64,000 bases of DNA from an uncultured Clostridia bacterium (GTDB lineage: Bacteria; Bacillota; Clostridia; Oscillospirales; Acutalibacteraceae): the NCBI GenBank assembly GCA_947628665.1, contig CANRAU010000002.1, positions 86,889-150,888 on the forward strand, written 5' to 3'. The notes under the pieces were generated by a model that saw only the letters and a list, made by a program, of their open reading frames with translations, did not search any database and was not told where the DNA came from. This document shows, one piece after another, positions 39,104 through 49,188 of the stretch (positions are counted from its first letter, which is position 1; each line of letters starts with the position of its first letter). The position numbers were made by a program, and so were the translations under genes.

Positions 39104-41404
39104 GTGATGCGCAAGATCATATCGATTGCAAAAAACTGGCTGTTTAAAAAGGGGCAGGAGAGCGTCCCGAACGAATTACCCGTCGATTGGATGCACGTCG
39201 ATTTGCCCTATACCTGGAACGGGGAGGACGGGCAGGACGGCGGCAACGACTATTTTCGCGGCACGAGTTGCTTTGTGCGAACCCTCAAAAAAGCGGAGAT
39301 GCCCGAGGGGGAAGAACATTATTTGCAGTTTGACGGCGTCAATTCGAGCGCTGCCGTTTACTTTAACGGGCAAAAAATCTGCACGCATGACGGCGGCTAT
39401 TCGACCTTTCGGGTGGAACTTACCGATCTTCGCGAAGAGAACCTCTTAGCGGTACTGGTCGATAACGCGCCGAATGACCGGGTGTACCCGCAAATGGCGG
39501 ATTTCACCTTTTACGGCGGCATTTATCGCGATGTGAAGCTCATCGGCGTGCCGAAAAATCATTTTGATTTGGAGTATTACGGCGCGCCCGGTATTGCCGT
39601 CACGCCCAAAGTGATTGGAAACGACGCGCAGATTGAGATCGAAACGTTTGTAAAGACAACGGAAAGCTGTGAAATTCGCTACACCGTATTTGCCGACAGT
39701 GAACCGATCCTCACGCTGAACGCGACCTCCGATCATCCGAAAGCCACGGGCATGATCCCCAATGTGCATCTATGGGACGGGGTGAAAGACCCGTACCTTT
39801 ACACGGTAAGGGCTTCCCTTTACACGGCGGACTGTGAAGCGGATACCGTCACGGCGCGGTTCGGTTGCCGCAGCTTTGCCATCGACCCGCAAAAGGGATT
39901 TATCCTCAACGGACGCGAATATCCGTTGCGCGGCGTTTCCCGCCATCAGGACAGACCGAAGATTGGCAATGCGCTGACTGCGGCGCATCATAAAGAAGAT
40001 ATAGACCTGATTTGTGAAATGGGCGCCAATACCGTAAGGCTCGCGCACTATCAGCACGCGCAGGAATTTTACGATCTGTGCGACGAAAGAGGGCTGATCG
40101 TCTGGGCGGAGATTCCCTATATTTCCAAGCATCTGCCGAACGGCACGGACAATACGAGATCGCAGCTTACGGAGCTGATCTGCCAAAACTACAACCATCC
40201 CTGTATTGTAACGTGGGGAATTTCCAATGAAATCACAATGAACGGCGCGGGCGACCGGAGCTTGATCGACGATCACAAAATGCTCAACGATTTGGCGCAC
40301 ACGCTCGACCCGACGCGGCCGACGACGCTTGCCGTCGTTTCGATGTGCGGCATCGATGAAGAATATGTGCATATCACCGACGTTGTTTCCTACAACCATT
40401 ATTTCGGCTGGTACGGCGGCGACGTTCATATGTACGGGCCGTGGTTTGACCGTTTCCATGCGAAGTATCCGAACCGCGCCGTGGGGATCAGTGAATACGG
40501 CTGTGAAGCGCTCAATTGGCATACGTCCAATCCCGAACAGGGGGACTACACCGAAGAATATCAGGCGTATTACCACGAGGAAGTCATCAAGCAAATTATC
40601 GACAGACCCTATCTTTGGGCGACGCACGTTTGGAATATGTTTGATTTTGCCGCCGACGCAAGAGCCGAGGGCGGCGAAAACGGCATGAACCACAAGGGAC
40701 TTGTGACCTTTGACAGACGCTATAAAAAAGACAGCTTCTACGCGTACAAGGCGTGGCTTTCCGACGAGCCGTTCGTACATATCTGCGGCAAGCGGTATGT
40801 GAAGCGCACCGAGGATGTGACAACGGTAACGGTGTATTCCAACCAAAGCGAAGTCGAGCTGTTCGCAAACGGCGAGAGCGTCGGAAAACAGCAAAAGGGG
40901 AAATATCCTTTCTTTTATTTCCGCGTGCCGAATCGAGGCAAAACCGAGCTTACCGCCCAAGCGGGAAACTGCACGGACAGTGCGGAGCTTCAAAAAACGG
41001 ACGTTTTTGAAGAAAGCTACCGCATGAAAGAGGAGGGCGGGGTCATCAACTGGTTTGAGATCGACACGCCCACGGGATATTTTTCGATCAACGACACCAT
41101 CGGCGCGATCCTGTCCACGTTTAAAGGCAAGCTGTTCCTGTTAAAGCTGCTGAAATTGCTGGCATCCGCCTTTTTGGGCGGGGACGGGAAGCCCAAAAAG
41201 CCCAAGGAGAAAAAGGCGAAAGTCAAGGCAAAGATCAGCGCCGACGGCATTTCCGTCATGGGCTTTACACTCAATAAAACCATGCTGCAAATGGCAAAGG
41301 GATTTTCCGTGAAGCGCGTGTTTATGATGATCGGCGGCGGGAAGTTTTCCAAAGAGCAGATTTTATCGCTCAACGCGTCGCTCAACAAAATCAAAAAGCC
41401 GTAA
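39104..41404 (+). CDS. Glycoside hydrolase family 2 protein
   Basis: DYFRGTSCFVR, GVSRHQDRPKIGNALTAAHHKEDIDLICEMGANTVRLAHYQH, acid/base CIVTWGISNE, nucleophile GISEYGCE. Confidence 0.92.
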   Translation: MMRKIISIAKNWLFKKGQESVPNELPVDWMHVDLPYTWNGEDGQDGGNDYFRGTSCFVRTLKKAEMPEGEEHYLQFDGVNSSAAVYFNGQKICTHDGGYSTFRVELTDLREENLLAVLVDNAPNDRVYPQMADFTFYGGIYRDVKLIGVPKNHFDLEYYGAPGIAVTPKVIGNDAQIEIETFVKTTESCEIRYTVFADSEPILTLNATSDHPKATGMIPNVHLWDGVKDPYLYTVRASLYTADCEADTVTARFGCRSFAIDPQKGFILNGREYPLRGVSRHQDRPKIGNALTAAHHKEDIDLICEMGANTVRLAHYQHAQEFYDLCDERGLIVWAEIPYISKHLPNGTDNTRSQLTELICQNYNHPCIVTWGISNEITMNGAGDRSLIDDHKMLNDLAHTLDPTRPTTLAVVSMCGIDEEYVHITDVVSYNHYFGWYGGDVHMYGPWFDRFHAKYPNRAVGISEYGCEALNWHTSNPEQGDYTEEYQAYYHEEVIKQIIDRPYLWATHVWNMFDFAADARAEGGENGMNHKGLVTFDRRYKKDSFYAYKAWLSDEPFVHICGKRYVKRTEDVTTVTVYSNQSEVELFANGESVGKQQKGKYPFFYFRVPNRGKTELTAQAGNCTDSAELQKTDVFEESYRMKEEGGVINWFEIDTPTGYFSINDTIGAILSTFKGKLFLLKLLKLLASAFLGGDGKPKKPKEKKAKVKAKISADGISVMGFTLNKTMLQMAKGFSVKRVFMMIGGGKFSKEQILSLNASLNKIKKP

Positions 41405-41411
41405 TTTATGC

Positions 41412-41453
41412 AAAGCAGCAGGACCGCCGAAAATATGGCGGTCTTGCTTTCTG
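41412..41453 (+). terminator. Intrinsic terminator between the GH2 genes
   Basis: aaagcagcaggaccgccgaaaatatggcggtcttgctttctgttt. Confidence 0.7.
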
Positions 41454-41540
41454 TTTCGGCGTATTTCTGCATGAAATTGTGGATTTTTTCCAAAACATAT
41501 GGTAAAATAAAAAAAGTCAATCATTTATGGAGGTGTCTTT

Positions 41541-43292
41541 ATGTCGATGCGTTCTATTTGGACGGACAAGGTAGATACGACCTGCCCTTTGCCCGAATAT
41601 CCGCGTCCGCAGCTGGTGCGTGAAGGATGGATGAACTTAAACGGTACATACGAATACGCCATCGCGCCGCGCGCAAAGACGTGGGTCGATACATTTGACG
41701 GCGAGATTTTAGTCCCCTTTGCGGTGGAAAGTCTGCTTTCCGGCGTGGAAAAGCCGCTGCTGCCGAGCGACCGTCTGTGGTACAGGAGAAAATTCTCGAT
41801 CCCCGAAAATTTGCTGGGCAGGAACATTTTGCTGCATTTCGGTGCGGTGGACTGGCAATGCGACGTGTATATCAACCATACGCTTGTCGGCTCGCACACG
41901 GGCGGATATTGCGCGTTTTCGTTTGATATAACAAAGTACCTTACCGACGGCGAAAACGAGCTGACGGTCAGCGTGTACGATCCTACGGACGAAGGCTGGC
42001 AGCAGCGCGGCAAGCAGGTCATTCATACCACCGGCTTTTGGTATACGGCGACCTCCGGTATTTGGCAGACCGTTTGGCTGGAAGCCGTTTCGGATGTGTA
42101 TGTGAAGAAGCTGCGCTTTTTGCCGGACATCGACAAAGGTACGGTTTCTTTGAAAACCGAACTGAACGCCCAAACAGACGCAGAGCTTTGCGTCTCGGTC
42201 AGTTTTGCGGGGGAAACCGTTTATGCGGGTACGATTTCCGCCGACGCGGAGATCCCAATCGAAAATCCACAGCTGTGGAGTCCCGAAGCGCCAAATCTGT
42301 ATGACGTGCGTTTAGAGGTTTTTAAAGACGGCGTAGCGGTTGATACGGTGACGAGCTATTTCGGCATGCGCAAATTCGCGGTCGAAAAGGACAGCGCTGG
42401 CATTCCGCGTCTGTTCCTGAACAACAAAGCCTATTTCCAAAAGGGGCTTTTGGATCAGGGTTACTGGCCGGACAGCGGCATGACGCCGCCGACGGACGAG
42501 GCGATAATTTTCGATATTTCGGAAATGAAGCGTTTGGGCTTCAATATGCTACGCAAACACATCAAAATTGAGCCTTTGCGCTGGTATTACCATTGCGACC
42601 GGCTCGGCATGATCGTTTGGCAGGATATGATGAGCGGCGGCAAGTATATCGGTACGCTATATGCGGGCGCGCTGCCGAACATCGGCTTTTTACACGTCAA
42701 AGACAACAAATACAAGACCTTCAGCCGTGGCGAAAAAGCGTGGCGCGATGATTATATGCGTGAGCTTTCGGAAATGATCGATCTGCTTTACAATGCGGTT
42801 TCCCTGTACGCGTGGGTGCCGTTTAACGAAGCGTGGGGGCAGTTTGACGCACTCAAGGTCTGCGACTATGTGCGTTCGCTTGATTCAAGCCGTGTGATCG
42901 ATCATGCCAGCGGCTGGTATGACCAGGGCGGCGGCGATATTCACAGTATGCACAAATACATTTTGCCCGTGCATATGTGGAAGCAGGATGCGCGTGCCTT
43001 CGTGGTCACGGAATTCGGCGGCTATTCGCAAAAAGAACCCGGACATATGTGGAATCCTTCCAAAGCGTTTGGTTATTTGATGTTCAAGGATAAAGCGAGC
43101 CTTACAAAAGCCTATAAAAATCTGTTGGAAAAACAGGTGATCCCGCTTATCAAAAAAGGCTTGAGCGGTACGATCTATACGCAGGTCAGCGACGTGGAAA
43201 ATGAGGTAAACGGCATGTACACCTATGATCGCGCCGTGTTGAAGCTGGATGCGGATACCGTGATCGCCCTCAACCGTCAAATGACGCTGTAA
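41541..43292 (+). CDS. Glycoside hydrolase family 2 protein (second)
   Basis: PRPQLVREGWMNLNGTYEYAI, WVPFNEAWGQFD, VVTEFGGYS. Confidence 0.92.
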   Translation: MSMRSIWTDKVDTTCPLPEYPRPQLVREGWMNLNGTYEYAIAPRAKTWVDTFDGEILVPFAVESLLSGVEKPLLPSDRLWYRRKFSIPENLLGRNILLHFGAVDWQCDVYINHTLVGSHTGGYCAFSFDITKYLTDGENELTVSVYDPTDEGWQQRGKQVIHTTGFWYTATSGIWQTVWLEAVSDVYVKKLRFLPDIDKGTVSLKTELNAQTDAELCVSVSFAGETVYAGTISADAEIPIENPQLWSPEAPNLYDVRLEVFKDGVAVDTVTSYFGMRKFAVEKDSAGIPRLFLNNKAYFQKGLLDQGYWPDSGMTPPTDEAIIFDISEMKRLGFNMLRKHIKIEPLRWYYHCDRLGMIVWQDMMSGGKYIGTLYAGALPNIGFLHVKDNKYKTFSRGEKAWRDDYMRELSEMIDLLYNAVSLYAWVPFNEAWGQFDALKVCDYVRSLDSSRVIDHASGWYDQGGGDIHSMHKYILPVHMWKQDARAFVVTEFGGYSQKEPGHMWNPSKAFGYLMFKDKASLTKAYKNLLEKQVIPLIKKGLSGTIYTQVSDVENEVNGMYTYDRAVLKLDADTVIALNRQMTL

Positions 43293-43311
43293 GGCTTGCG
43301 GGAGGGAAACA

Positions 43312-44307
43312 GTGGCCAATCAAAAATTGAAAATGCTGTATATCCTCGAACTGCTCTCGCGTGAAAGCGATGAGGAGCATCCCATAGACGCCGAGCAGAT
43401 CATGCGGTATCTCGAGGATCGCGGCTTGCATTGCGAGCGCAAGTCCGTATACAGCGATGTTGCCGTTCTGAAGGAATACGGCTACGATATTTTATATACC
43501 AAAGCGGCAAAAAGCGGGTATTTTTTGGCTTCGCGCGAATTTGAAGCGGCGGAGGTTCGCCTTTTGTGCGACGCAGTGCAGGCGGCGAACTTCATTTCGC
43601 CGAAAAAAAGCGGACAGCTTACCGAAAAGATCTTAGGGCTTTTAAGCTGTTGGCAGGCGGGGGAGATCAAAGGGCAGGTGCATGTGGAAAACCGCCCGAA
43701 ATCGACCAATGAGGAGATCTATTATCATATCGATAAGCTCAATCGCGCCATACAAACAGGCTGTAAAATCATGGTGCTTTACCGTCGCCGCGTCATTACC
43801 GACAGCAACGCGGTGGAATATGAGTCGCGTGAACACACGTTGAGTCCCTATGCCTTGATTTGGAAGGACGACCATTACTATTTGGTTGGCAACAACGACA
43901 AGTACGACAATTTAATGTCGCTTCGCGTGGATCGCATCCGCAAATTGACCGTGTTGGACAGTGAACCCGCGCGGCATTTCTCCGAAGTCTCGCCCTATAA
44001 AGACTATTTTGACTCTGCGGATTATGCCAAAACGCATTTTCATATGTTTTCGGGAACGCCCGAACACATTGAGCTGCTGTGCCGCAATGAACTTATAGAG
44101 CCTGTTTTGGATCGGTTCGGCGAATCGGTGCAAATTCGCCGCGCAGGGGAGGAGAAATTCTGCCTGTGTGCCGACGCTGCCGTCAGCGAGGGCTTGGCAT
44201 CGTGGATCATGCAGTTCGGCGCGAAGATACAGGTCAAAAGCCCGGACAGTTTAAAAGCCATGGTGCTGGAAAAGGCAAAAGAGATTTGCTCGGTGTATTG
44301 TATTTAG
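43312..44307 (+). CDS. WYL domain-containing transcriptional regulator
   Basis: N-terminal HTH; LSPYALIWKDDHYYLVGNNDKYDNLMSLRVDRI; GTG start. Confidence 0.9.
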   Translation: MANQKLKMLYILELLSRESDEEHPIDAEQIMRYLEDRGLHCERKSVYSDVAVLKEYGYDILYTKAAKSGYFLASREFEAAEVRLLCDAVQAANFISPKKSGQLTEKILGLLSCWQAGEIKGQVHVENRPKSTNEEIYYHIDKLNRAIQTGCKIMVLYRRRVITDSNAVEYESREHTLSPYALIWKDDHYYLVGNNDKYDNLMSLRVDRIRKLTVLDSEPARHFSEVSPYKDYFDSADYAKTHFHMFSGTPEHIELLCRNELIEPVLDRFGESVQIRRAGEEKFCLCADAAVSEGLASWIMQFGAKIQVKSPDSLKAMVLEKAKEICSVYCI

Positions 44308-44467
44308 GGGACTGCGCCTTTCTCGAATGGTCGGTATTGTGCATAGTACACAAAAAAACAGCAATTTTTTCCCGCACTTATCCTGCCAGCCTCTTGCAAA
44401 AAATGGCACATTGTTATAAAATAAACAAGGCAAATTTCGGTAAAAGCCATTTGAAAGGATGAACAAT

Positions 44468-45661
44468 ATGAGCGCACTCAACAAGATGACGGTTGAAGAT
44501 TTAGACGTGAAAGGTAAGCGTGTATTGGTACGCTGCGATTTCAACGTCAAAATGGAGGACGGTGTGATTACAAGCGATAAGCGGATCGTAGCTTCTCTGC
44601 CGACGATCCAATATCTGCTGGATCACGGTGCAAAGCTGATTCTTTGCTCGCACCTGGGTCGCCCCAAAGGGCAGGTCGATCCCGCATTTTCCATGAAACC
44701 CGTTGCGGCACGTCTTTCCGAGCTGCTCGGCAGAGAAGTCAAAATGGCACAGGATGTCGTCGGCGAAAGTGCGCAGACTTTGGCGGCCTCTTTGAAAGAG
44801 GGCGAAGTCCTTCTGCTGGAAAACGTCCGTTTTGAACCCGGTGAAACCAAAAACGATCCCGAGCTTTCTAAAAAATTCGCCGCTTTGGCCGACCTCTATG
44901 TCAATGACGCGTTCGGCTCGGCGCACAGAGCGCACGCATCGACCACAGGCGTTGCGGATTATCTGCCTGCGGCGTGCGGCTATCTGATCCAAAAGGAAAT
45001 TCAGTTTATCGGCGGCGCGCTTGAAAACCCGCAGAGACCCCTTGTCGCCATTCTCGGCGGCGCAAAGGTCTCCGATAAAATCGGCGTAATCAGCAACCTG
45101 CTTGACAAGTGCGATACCCTTATCATCGGCGGCGGTATGGCGTATACCTTTATGAAGGCTCTCGGCCATCAGATCGGCAATTCGCTTTTGGAAGCGGATA
45201 AGGTCGATTTCGCTGCGCAAATGATGGAAACGGCAAAAGAAAAAGGCGTGCGTTTCCTTATCCCGGTAGACAACAAGGTCGGTAAGGAATACAAGGCCGA
45301 TACCGAAGCCATGGTCGTTAACTCGGATGACATTCCCGACGGTTGGATGGGTCTGGACATCGGGCCTAAGACGCAGGAAATGTTCGCGGATGCGGTCAAA
45401 GACGCGGGTACGGTCATTTGGAACGGGCCTATGGGCGTTTCCGAGTGGGAGAATTTCGCTTCCGGCACGGTAGCTGTTGCGACCGCGATTGCCGAGAGCA
45501 ACGCGATCTCCATCATCGGCGGCGGCGACTCCGCAGCGGCGATCCAAAAGCTTGGCTTTGCGGATAAAATGTCCCACATTTCCACGGGCGGCGGCGCTTC
45601 GCTGGAATACCTCGAGGGCAAAGAACTGCCCGGTATCGCCGCACTCAACGACAAAGCATAA
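44468..45661 (+). CDS. pgk: Phosphoglycerate kinase
   Basis: [64 protein letters not shown]. Confidence 0.97.
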   Translation: MSALNKMTVEDLDVKGKRVLVRCDFNVKMEDGVITSDKRIVASLPTIQYLLDHGAKLILCSHLGRPKGQVDPAFSMKPVAARLSELLGREVKMAQDVVGESAQTLAASLKEGEVLLLENVRFEPGETKNDPELSKKFAALADLYVNDAFGSAHRAHASTTGVADYLPAACGYLIQKEIQFIGGALENPQRPLVAILGGAKVSDKIGVISNLLDKCDTLIIGGGMAYTFMKALGHQIGNSLLEADKVDFAAQMMETAKEKGVRFLIPVDNKVGKEYKADTEAMVVNSDDIPDGWMGLDIGPKTQEMFADAVKDAGTVIWNGPMGVSEWENFASGTVAVATAIAESNAISIIGGGDSAAAIQKLGFADKMSHISTGGGASLEYLEGKELPGIAALNDKA

Positions 45662-45670
45662 AATGGATTT

Positions 45671-45703
45671 TGCAGGTGAGTATCCGTCAAATACTCACCT
45701 GCA
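45671..45703 (+). repeat. Perfect 13-bp inverted repeat in the pgk-tpiA gap
   Basis: TGCAGGTGAGTAT-ccgtcaa-ATACTCACCTGCA, no U-tract. Confidence 0.9.
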
Positions 45704-45726
45704 CAACTATGATTAGGAGGAAAAGC

Positions 45727-46494
45727 ATGAATAAAACGCTTCGTAAGGCAGTCATTGCCGGAAACTGGAAGATGAACAAGACCCCCGCCGAGGCCAAAGC
45801 GCTGATCGAAGAAATGAAACCTCTCGTAAGCGACGCGGATTGCGACGTGGTGCTGTGTGTACCGTATGTCGATTTGCAGGCGGCACTGGAAGCATCGGAA
45901 GGCTCCAACATTAAAATCGGCGCGGAAAATTGCCATTGGGAAGTCAGCGGCGCTTATACCGGCGAGGTTTCCGCAGAAATGCTGAAAGCGGTTGGCGTGG
46001 ACTATGTCATTATCGGTCACTCGGAGAGACGTACGTATTTCGGCGATACGGATGTGACCGTGCAAAAGCGCGTGCGCGCCGCTTTGGATGCAGGGCTTAC
46101 CGTTATTTTGTGCGTCGGTGAATACTTAGAGCAGCGAGAGCAGGGGATCACGACCGAAATCGTTTCCATGCAGACCAAAATTGCGCTCGGCGGTGTCTCC
46201 GAAGAAGAATTGAAGCGCGTGATCATTGCCTACGAACCCGTGTGGGCAATCGGCACAGGCAGAACTGCGACCGCAGAACAGGCAAACGAGGTCAACAAGG
46301 CGATCCGCGACGTCGTGGCGACCCTTTACGGGCAAGCGGCGGCAGATGGCCTGACGATCCAGTACGGCGGCTCTATGAATGCCAAAAATGCCGAAGAACT
46401 GCTCGCACAGCCTGATGTGGACGGCGGTCTCATCGGCGGTGCATCGCTGAAGGCGGCGGATTTCTCCGTAATCGTGCGCGCCGCTTCCAAATAA
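45727..46494 (+). CDS. tpiA: Triose-phosphate isomerase
   Basis: VIAGNWKMNKTPAEA, DYVIIGHSERRTYFGDTD, IAYEPVWAIGTGRTATAEQANEV. Confidence 0.97.
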   Translation: MNKTLRKAVIAGNWKMNKTPAEAKALIEEMKPLVSDADCDVVLCVPYVDLQAALEASEGSNIKIGAENCHWEVSGAYTGEVSAEMLKAVGVDYVIIGHSERRTYFGDTDVTVQKRVRAALDAGLTVILCVGEYLEQREQGITTEIVSMQTKIALGGVSEEELKRVIIAYEPVWAIGTGRTATAEQANEVNKAIRDVVATLYGQAAADGLTIQYGGSMNAKNAEELLAQPDVDGGLIGGASLKAADFSVIVRAASK

Positions 46495-46524
46495 ACTATT
46501 ATTTCCACGAAAGGAACGCGAGCG

Positions 46525-46546
46525 GACGCAAAGCAATCTTTGCGTC
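46525..46546 (+). repeat. Perfect 9-bp inverted repeat in the tpiA-gpmI gap
   Basis: GACGCAAAG-caat-CTTTGCGTC, flanked by gcgagcg/cgcttcgc pairing. Confidence 0.85.
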
Positions 46547-46571
46547 AAAAACGCTTCGCTGGGCAATTCGT

Positions 46572-48107
46572 ATGAAAAAACCGATTGTTTTATGTATTAT
46601 GGACGGTTTCGGCTACAATCCGTCCGATTACGGCAACGCGATCAAAGCGGCCAACACGCCGAGACTGGATGAACTTATGCAAAATAACCCGATGACCTAT
46701 ATCGGCGCTTCGGGTATGGACGTCGGGCTTCCGGACGGTCAAATGGGCAACAGCGAGGTTGGCCATACCAATATCGGCGCGGGACGCGTGGTTTATCAGG
46801 AATTGACCCGCATCACCAAGTCGATTCAGGACGGCGATTTCTTTGAAAATCCCGTTTTGTTAAAGGCAATCGAAAACTGCAAAGAACACGGCACAGCTCT
46901 GCATTTGATCGGGCTTCTGTCCGATGGCGGCGTACACAGCCATAACACCCATTTGTATGCGCTGTTGGAGCTTGCCAAGCGCAACGGCTTAGAGGACGTG
47001 TATGTCCATTGCCTTTTGGACGGCCGTGATGTGCCGCCGGCTTCGGGCGTAGAATATATTGAAGCGCTCGAAAACAAATGCCGTGAGATCGGCGTCGGCA
47101 AAATCGCCACCGTCATGGGGCGTTTCTATGCCATGGATCGGGACAATATGTGGGATCGTGTCGGCATGGCGTATCGCGCCATGGTCGAGCGCGAGGGCAT
47201 TTCTGCCGAGCGCGCGGCGGACGCTGTAAAAGCATCCTATGAAACCATTGACGAGGACGGCAAGCATTTGACGGATGAATTTGTGATGCCGACGGTCTGC
47301 GCGGGCGGCAAAGCGATCACGGCGCATGATTCCGTGGTGTTCTTCAATTTCCGTCCCGACCGTGCGCGGGAGATCACAAGAGCCTTTGTAGATCCCGATT
47401 TTACCGGGTTTGCACGCAAGGCGTTTTTCCCGCTGTACTATGTCTGCATGACGCAGTATGACGCGCAAATGCCGAATGTTTCCATTGCGTTTGCTCCCGA
47501 AGCGCTGACCAACACCATGGGCGAATACCTCTCCAAGCTCGGCAAAACGCAGCTGCGCATTGCGGAAACGCAAAAATATGCACATGTGACGTTCTTCTTC
47601 AACGGCGGCGAGGAAAAGGTGTACGAGGGCGAGGATCGCATTTTGATCGATTCGCCGAAAATTTCTACCTTTGATTTGAAGCCCGAAATGAGCGCTTATG
47701 AGGTCTGCGATGCGGCTTGTAAGGAAATCCGCAGCGGCAAATACGATGTAGTCATTCTCAATTATGCCAACTGTGATATGGTTGGGCATACGGGCATTTT
47801 TGACGCGGCTGTAAAAGCCGTAGAAGCGGTCGATACCTGCGTCGGTCGTCTTACGGATGCGACATTGGAAATGGGCGGCGTCATTCTGATCACCGCCGAC
47901 CATGGAAATGCGGATAAAATGTACGAGGACGACGGTTCGCCTTTCACGGCGCACACCACGAATCCCGTACCGCTGGTCGTTGTTGGCAAGCCCTGTACGC
48001 TTAAAAAAGAAGGCGGTCGTCTTTGTGATTTAGCGCCCACGATGCTGGACATTATGGGCGTTGAGAAGCCTGCGGAAATGGGCGGCGTTTCGTTAATCGA
48101 AAAATAA
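46572..48107 (+). CDS. gpmI: 2,3-bisphosphoglycerate-independent phosphoglycerate mutase
   Basis: KPIVLCIMDGFGYNPSDYGNAIKAANTPRLDEL, LPDGQMGNSEVGHTNIGAGRVVYQELTRI, LITADHGNADKMYE. Confidence 0.97.
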   Translation: MKKPIVLCIMDGFGYNPSDYGNAIKAANTPRLDELMQNNPMTYIGASGMDVGLPDGQMGNSEVGHTNIGAGRVVYQELTRITKSIQDGDFFENPVLLKAIENCKEHGTALHLIGLLSDGGVHSHNTHLYALLELAKRNGLEDVYVHCLLDGRDVPPASGVEYIEALENKCREIGVGKIATVMGRFYAMDRDNMWDRVGMAYRAMVEREGISAERAADAVKASYETIDEDGKHLTDEFVMPTVCAGGKAITAHDSVVFFNFRPDRAREITRAFVDPDFTGFARKAFFPLYYVCMTQYDAQMPNVSIAFAPEALTNTMGEYLSKLGKTQLRIAETQKYAHVTFFFNGGEEKVYEGEDRILIDSPKISTFDLKPEMSAYEVCDAACKEIRSGKYDVVILNYANCDMVGHTGIFDAAVKAVEAVDTCVGRLTDATLEMGGVILITADHGNADKMYEDDGSPFTAHTTNPVPLVVVGKPCTLKKEGGRLCDLAPTMLDIMGVEKPAEMGGVSLIEK

Positions 48108-48614
48108 ACGCACGAACAGTGCGGCAAGTAAAAAACCTGTTATATCGGCACACAGCGCGGCTATGACTGTGTGCCGAATTTTTTTGATGCCTACCGCGCC
48201 GTAGTAGACCGTCACGGCATAAAAGGTCGTTTCGGTCGCGCCTGCAATGACGGAAGCAACGCGCCCTACAAAGCTGTCCGCACCGTAGGCCGCCAAAATA
48301 CTTTGGTATGCGCTCAGGGAACCGCTGCCCGAGATCGGACTTAAAATGCACAGGGGCAGCACTTCTGCGGGAAATCCGATCGGAGCCAGAATAGGGGAGA
48401 GCAGGTCACATAATTTCTCCGTAATACCCGACGCGATCATAAGCTGTACGGCAAACAGCAAAGCCACCAATGCGGGCAGGATTTGCGCCGCCGTTTGCAA
48501 ACCCTGTTTCGCGCCGTCTAAAAAGCTGTCAAAAACAGGCACGCGCCGAATCAGTCCGTAAAGAATCACAAAGCAAATAAACGCCAGCAAAAAATACGTT
48601 CCGAAATTACGCAT
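48093..48614 (-). CDS. spmB: Spore maturation protein SpmB
   Basis: FVILYGLIRRVPVFDSFLDGAKQGLQTAAQILPALVALLFAVQLMIASG, SPISGSGSLSAYQSILAAYGADSFVGRVASVIAGATETTFYAVTVY. Confidence 0.9.
   Translation of the reverse strand: MRNFGTYFLLAFICFVILYGLIRRVPVFDSFLDGAKQGLQTAAQILPALVALLFAVQLMIASGITEKLCDLLSPILAPIGFPAEVLPLCILSPISGSGSLSAYQSILAAYGADSFVGRVASVIAGATETTFYAVTVYYGAVGIKKIRHTVIAALCADITGFLLAALFVRLFFD
48146..48186 (+). terminator. Terminator for gpmI located inside antisense spmB
   Basis: CGGCACACAG-cgcggctatga-CTGTGTGCCG-aattttttttg. Confidence 0.8.
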
Positions 48615-49188
48615 TTCGCTTGCCCTCCAGCAATCGGGCAACCAAAAGACCCGCCGCACAGGAAAGCAGAGAGGCGAGGATCGTTGCGGGTAAAATTTCC
48701 ATGGGTGCTTCAGAACCTGCCTCATGCCGCAGCATGGCGACCGTTGTGGGGATCAATCGAATGCAGGCGGTGTTGAGTACCACAAATCGAATCATGTCAT
48801 TGCTTGCCGTTACGGAATGCGGATCCTGTTTTTTCAACTCTCGCATGGCCGCGATCCCAAGCGGCGTGGCCGCATTCCCAAGTCCCATCAGGTTAGCCGT
48901 AATGTTCATGGAAACGGCGCTTTTGGCATCCGAGTCCAGCCGAATACCGGGGAATAAGCGATCGAGCAGGGGGGAAAGGACTTTCGCGATCTTCTCTGTC
49001 AAACGCGCGTCCTTTGCGATCTGCATCAGTCCGTTCCAAAAACACAGAATACCGAGCATTTGAAAAGCCAGCGTTGCCGCATCCTGCGCGGAAGTAAAAA
49101 CAGCGTTTCCGACATCCTCGATATGTCCGGAAAACAGAGAAAAGCAAACTGCCAACAGTACGATACCGCACCAAATGTAATTCATCAC
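48607..49188 (-). CDS. spmA: Spore maturation protein SpmA
   Basis: MMNYIWCGIVLLAVCFSLFSGHIEDVGNAVFTSAQDAATLAFQMLGILCFWNGLMQIA. Confidence 0.92.
   Translation of the reverse strand: MMNYIWCGIVLLAVCFSLFSGHIEDVGNAVFTSAQDAATLAFQMLGILCFWNGLMQIAKDARLTEKIAKVLSPLLDRLFPGIRLDSDAKSAVSMNITANLMGLGNAATPLGIAAMRELKKQDPHSVTASNDMIRFVVLNTACIRLIPTTVAMLRHEAGSEAPMEILPATILASLLSCAAGLLVARLLEGKRNA

Noticed and set aside
39770-40993. 407-aa - strand ORF antisense to GH2
   Set aside because: Shadow of a conserved glycoside hydrolase gene
44501-45577. 358-aa - strand ORF antisense to pgk
   Set aside because: pgk is unambiguous; the opposite ORF is a codon-bias artefact
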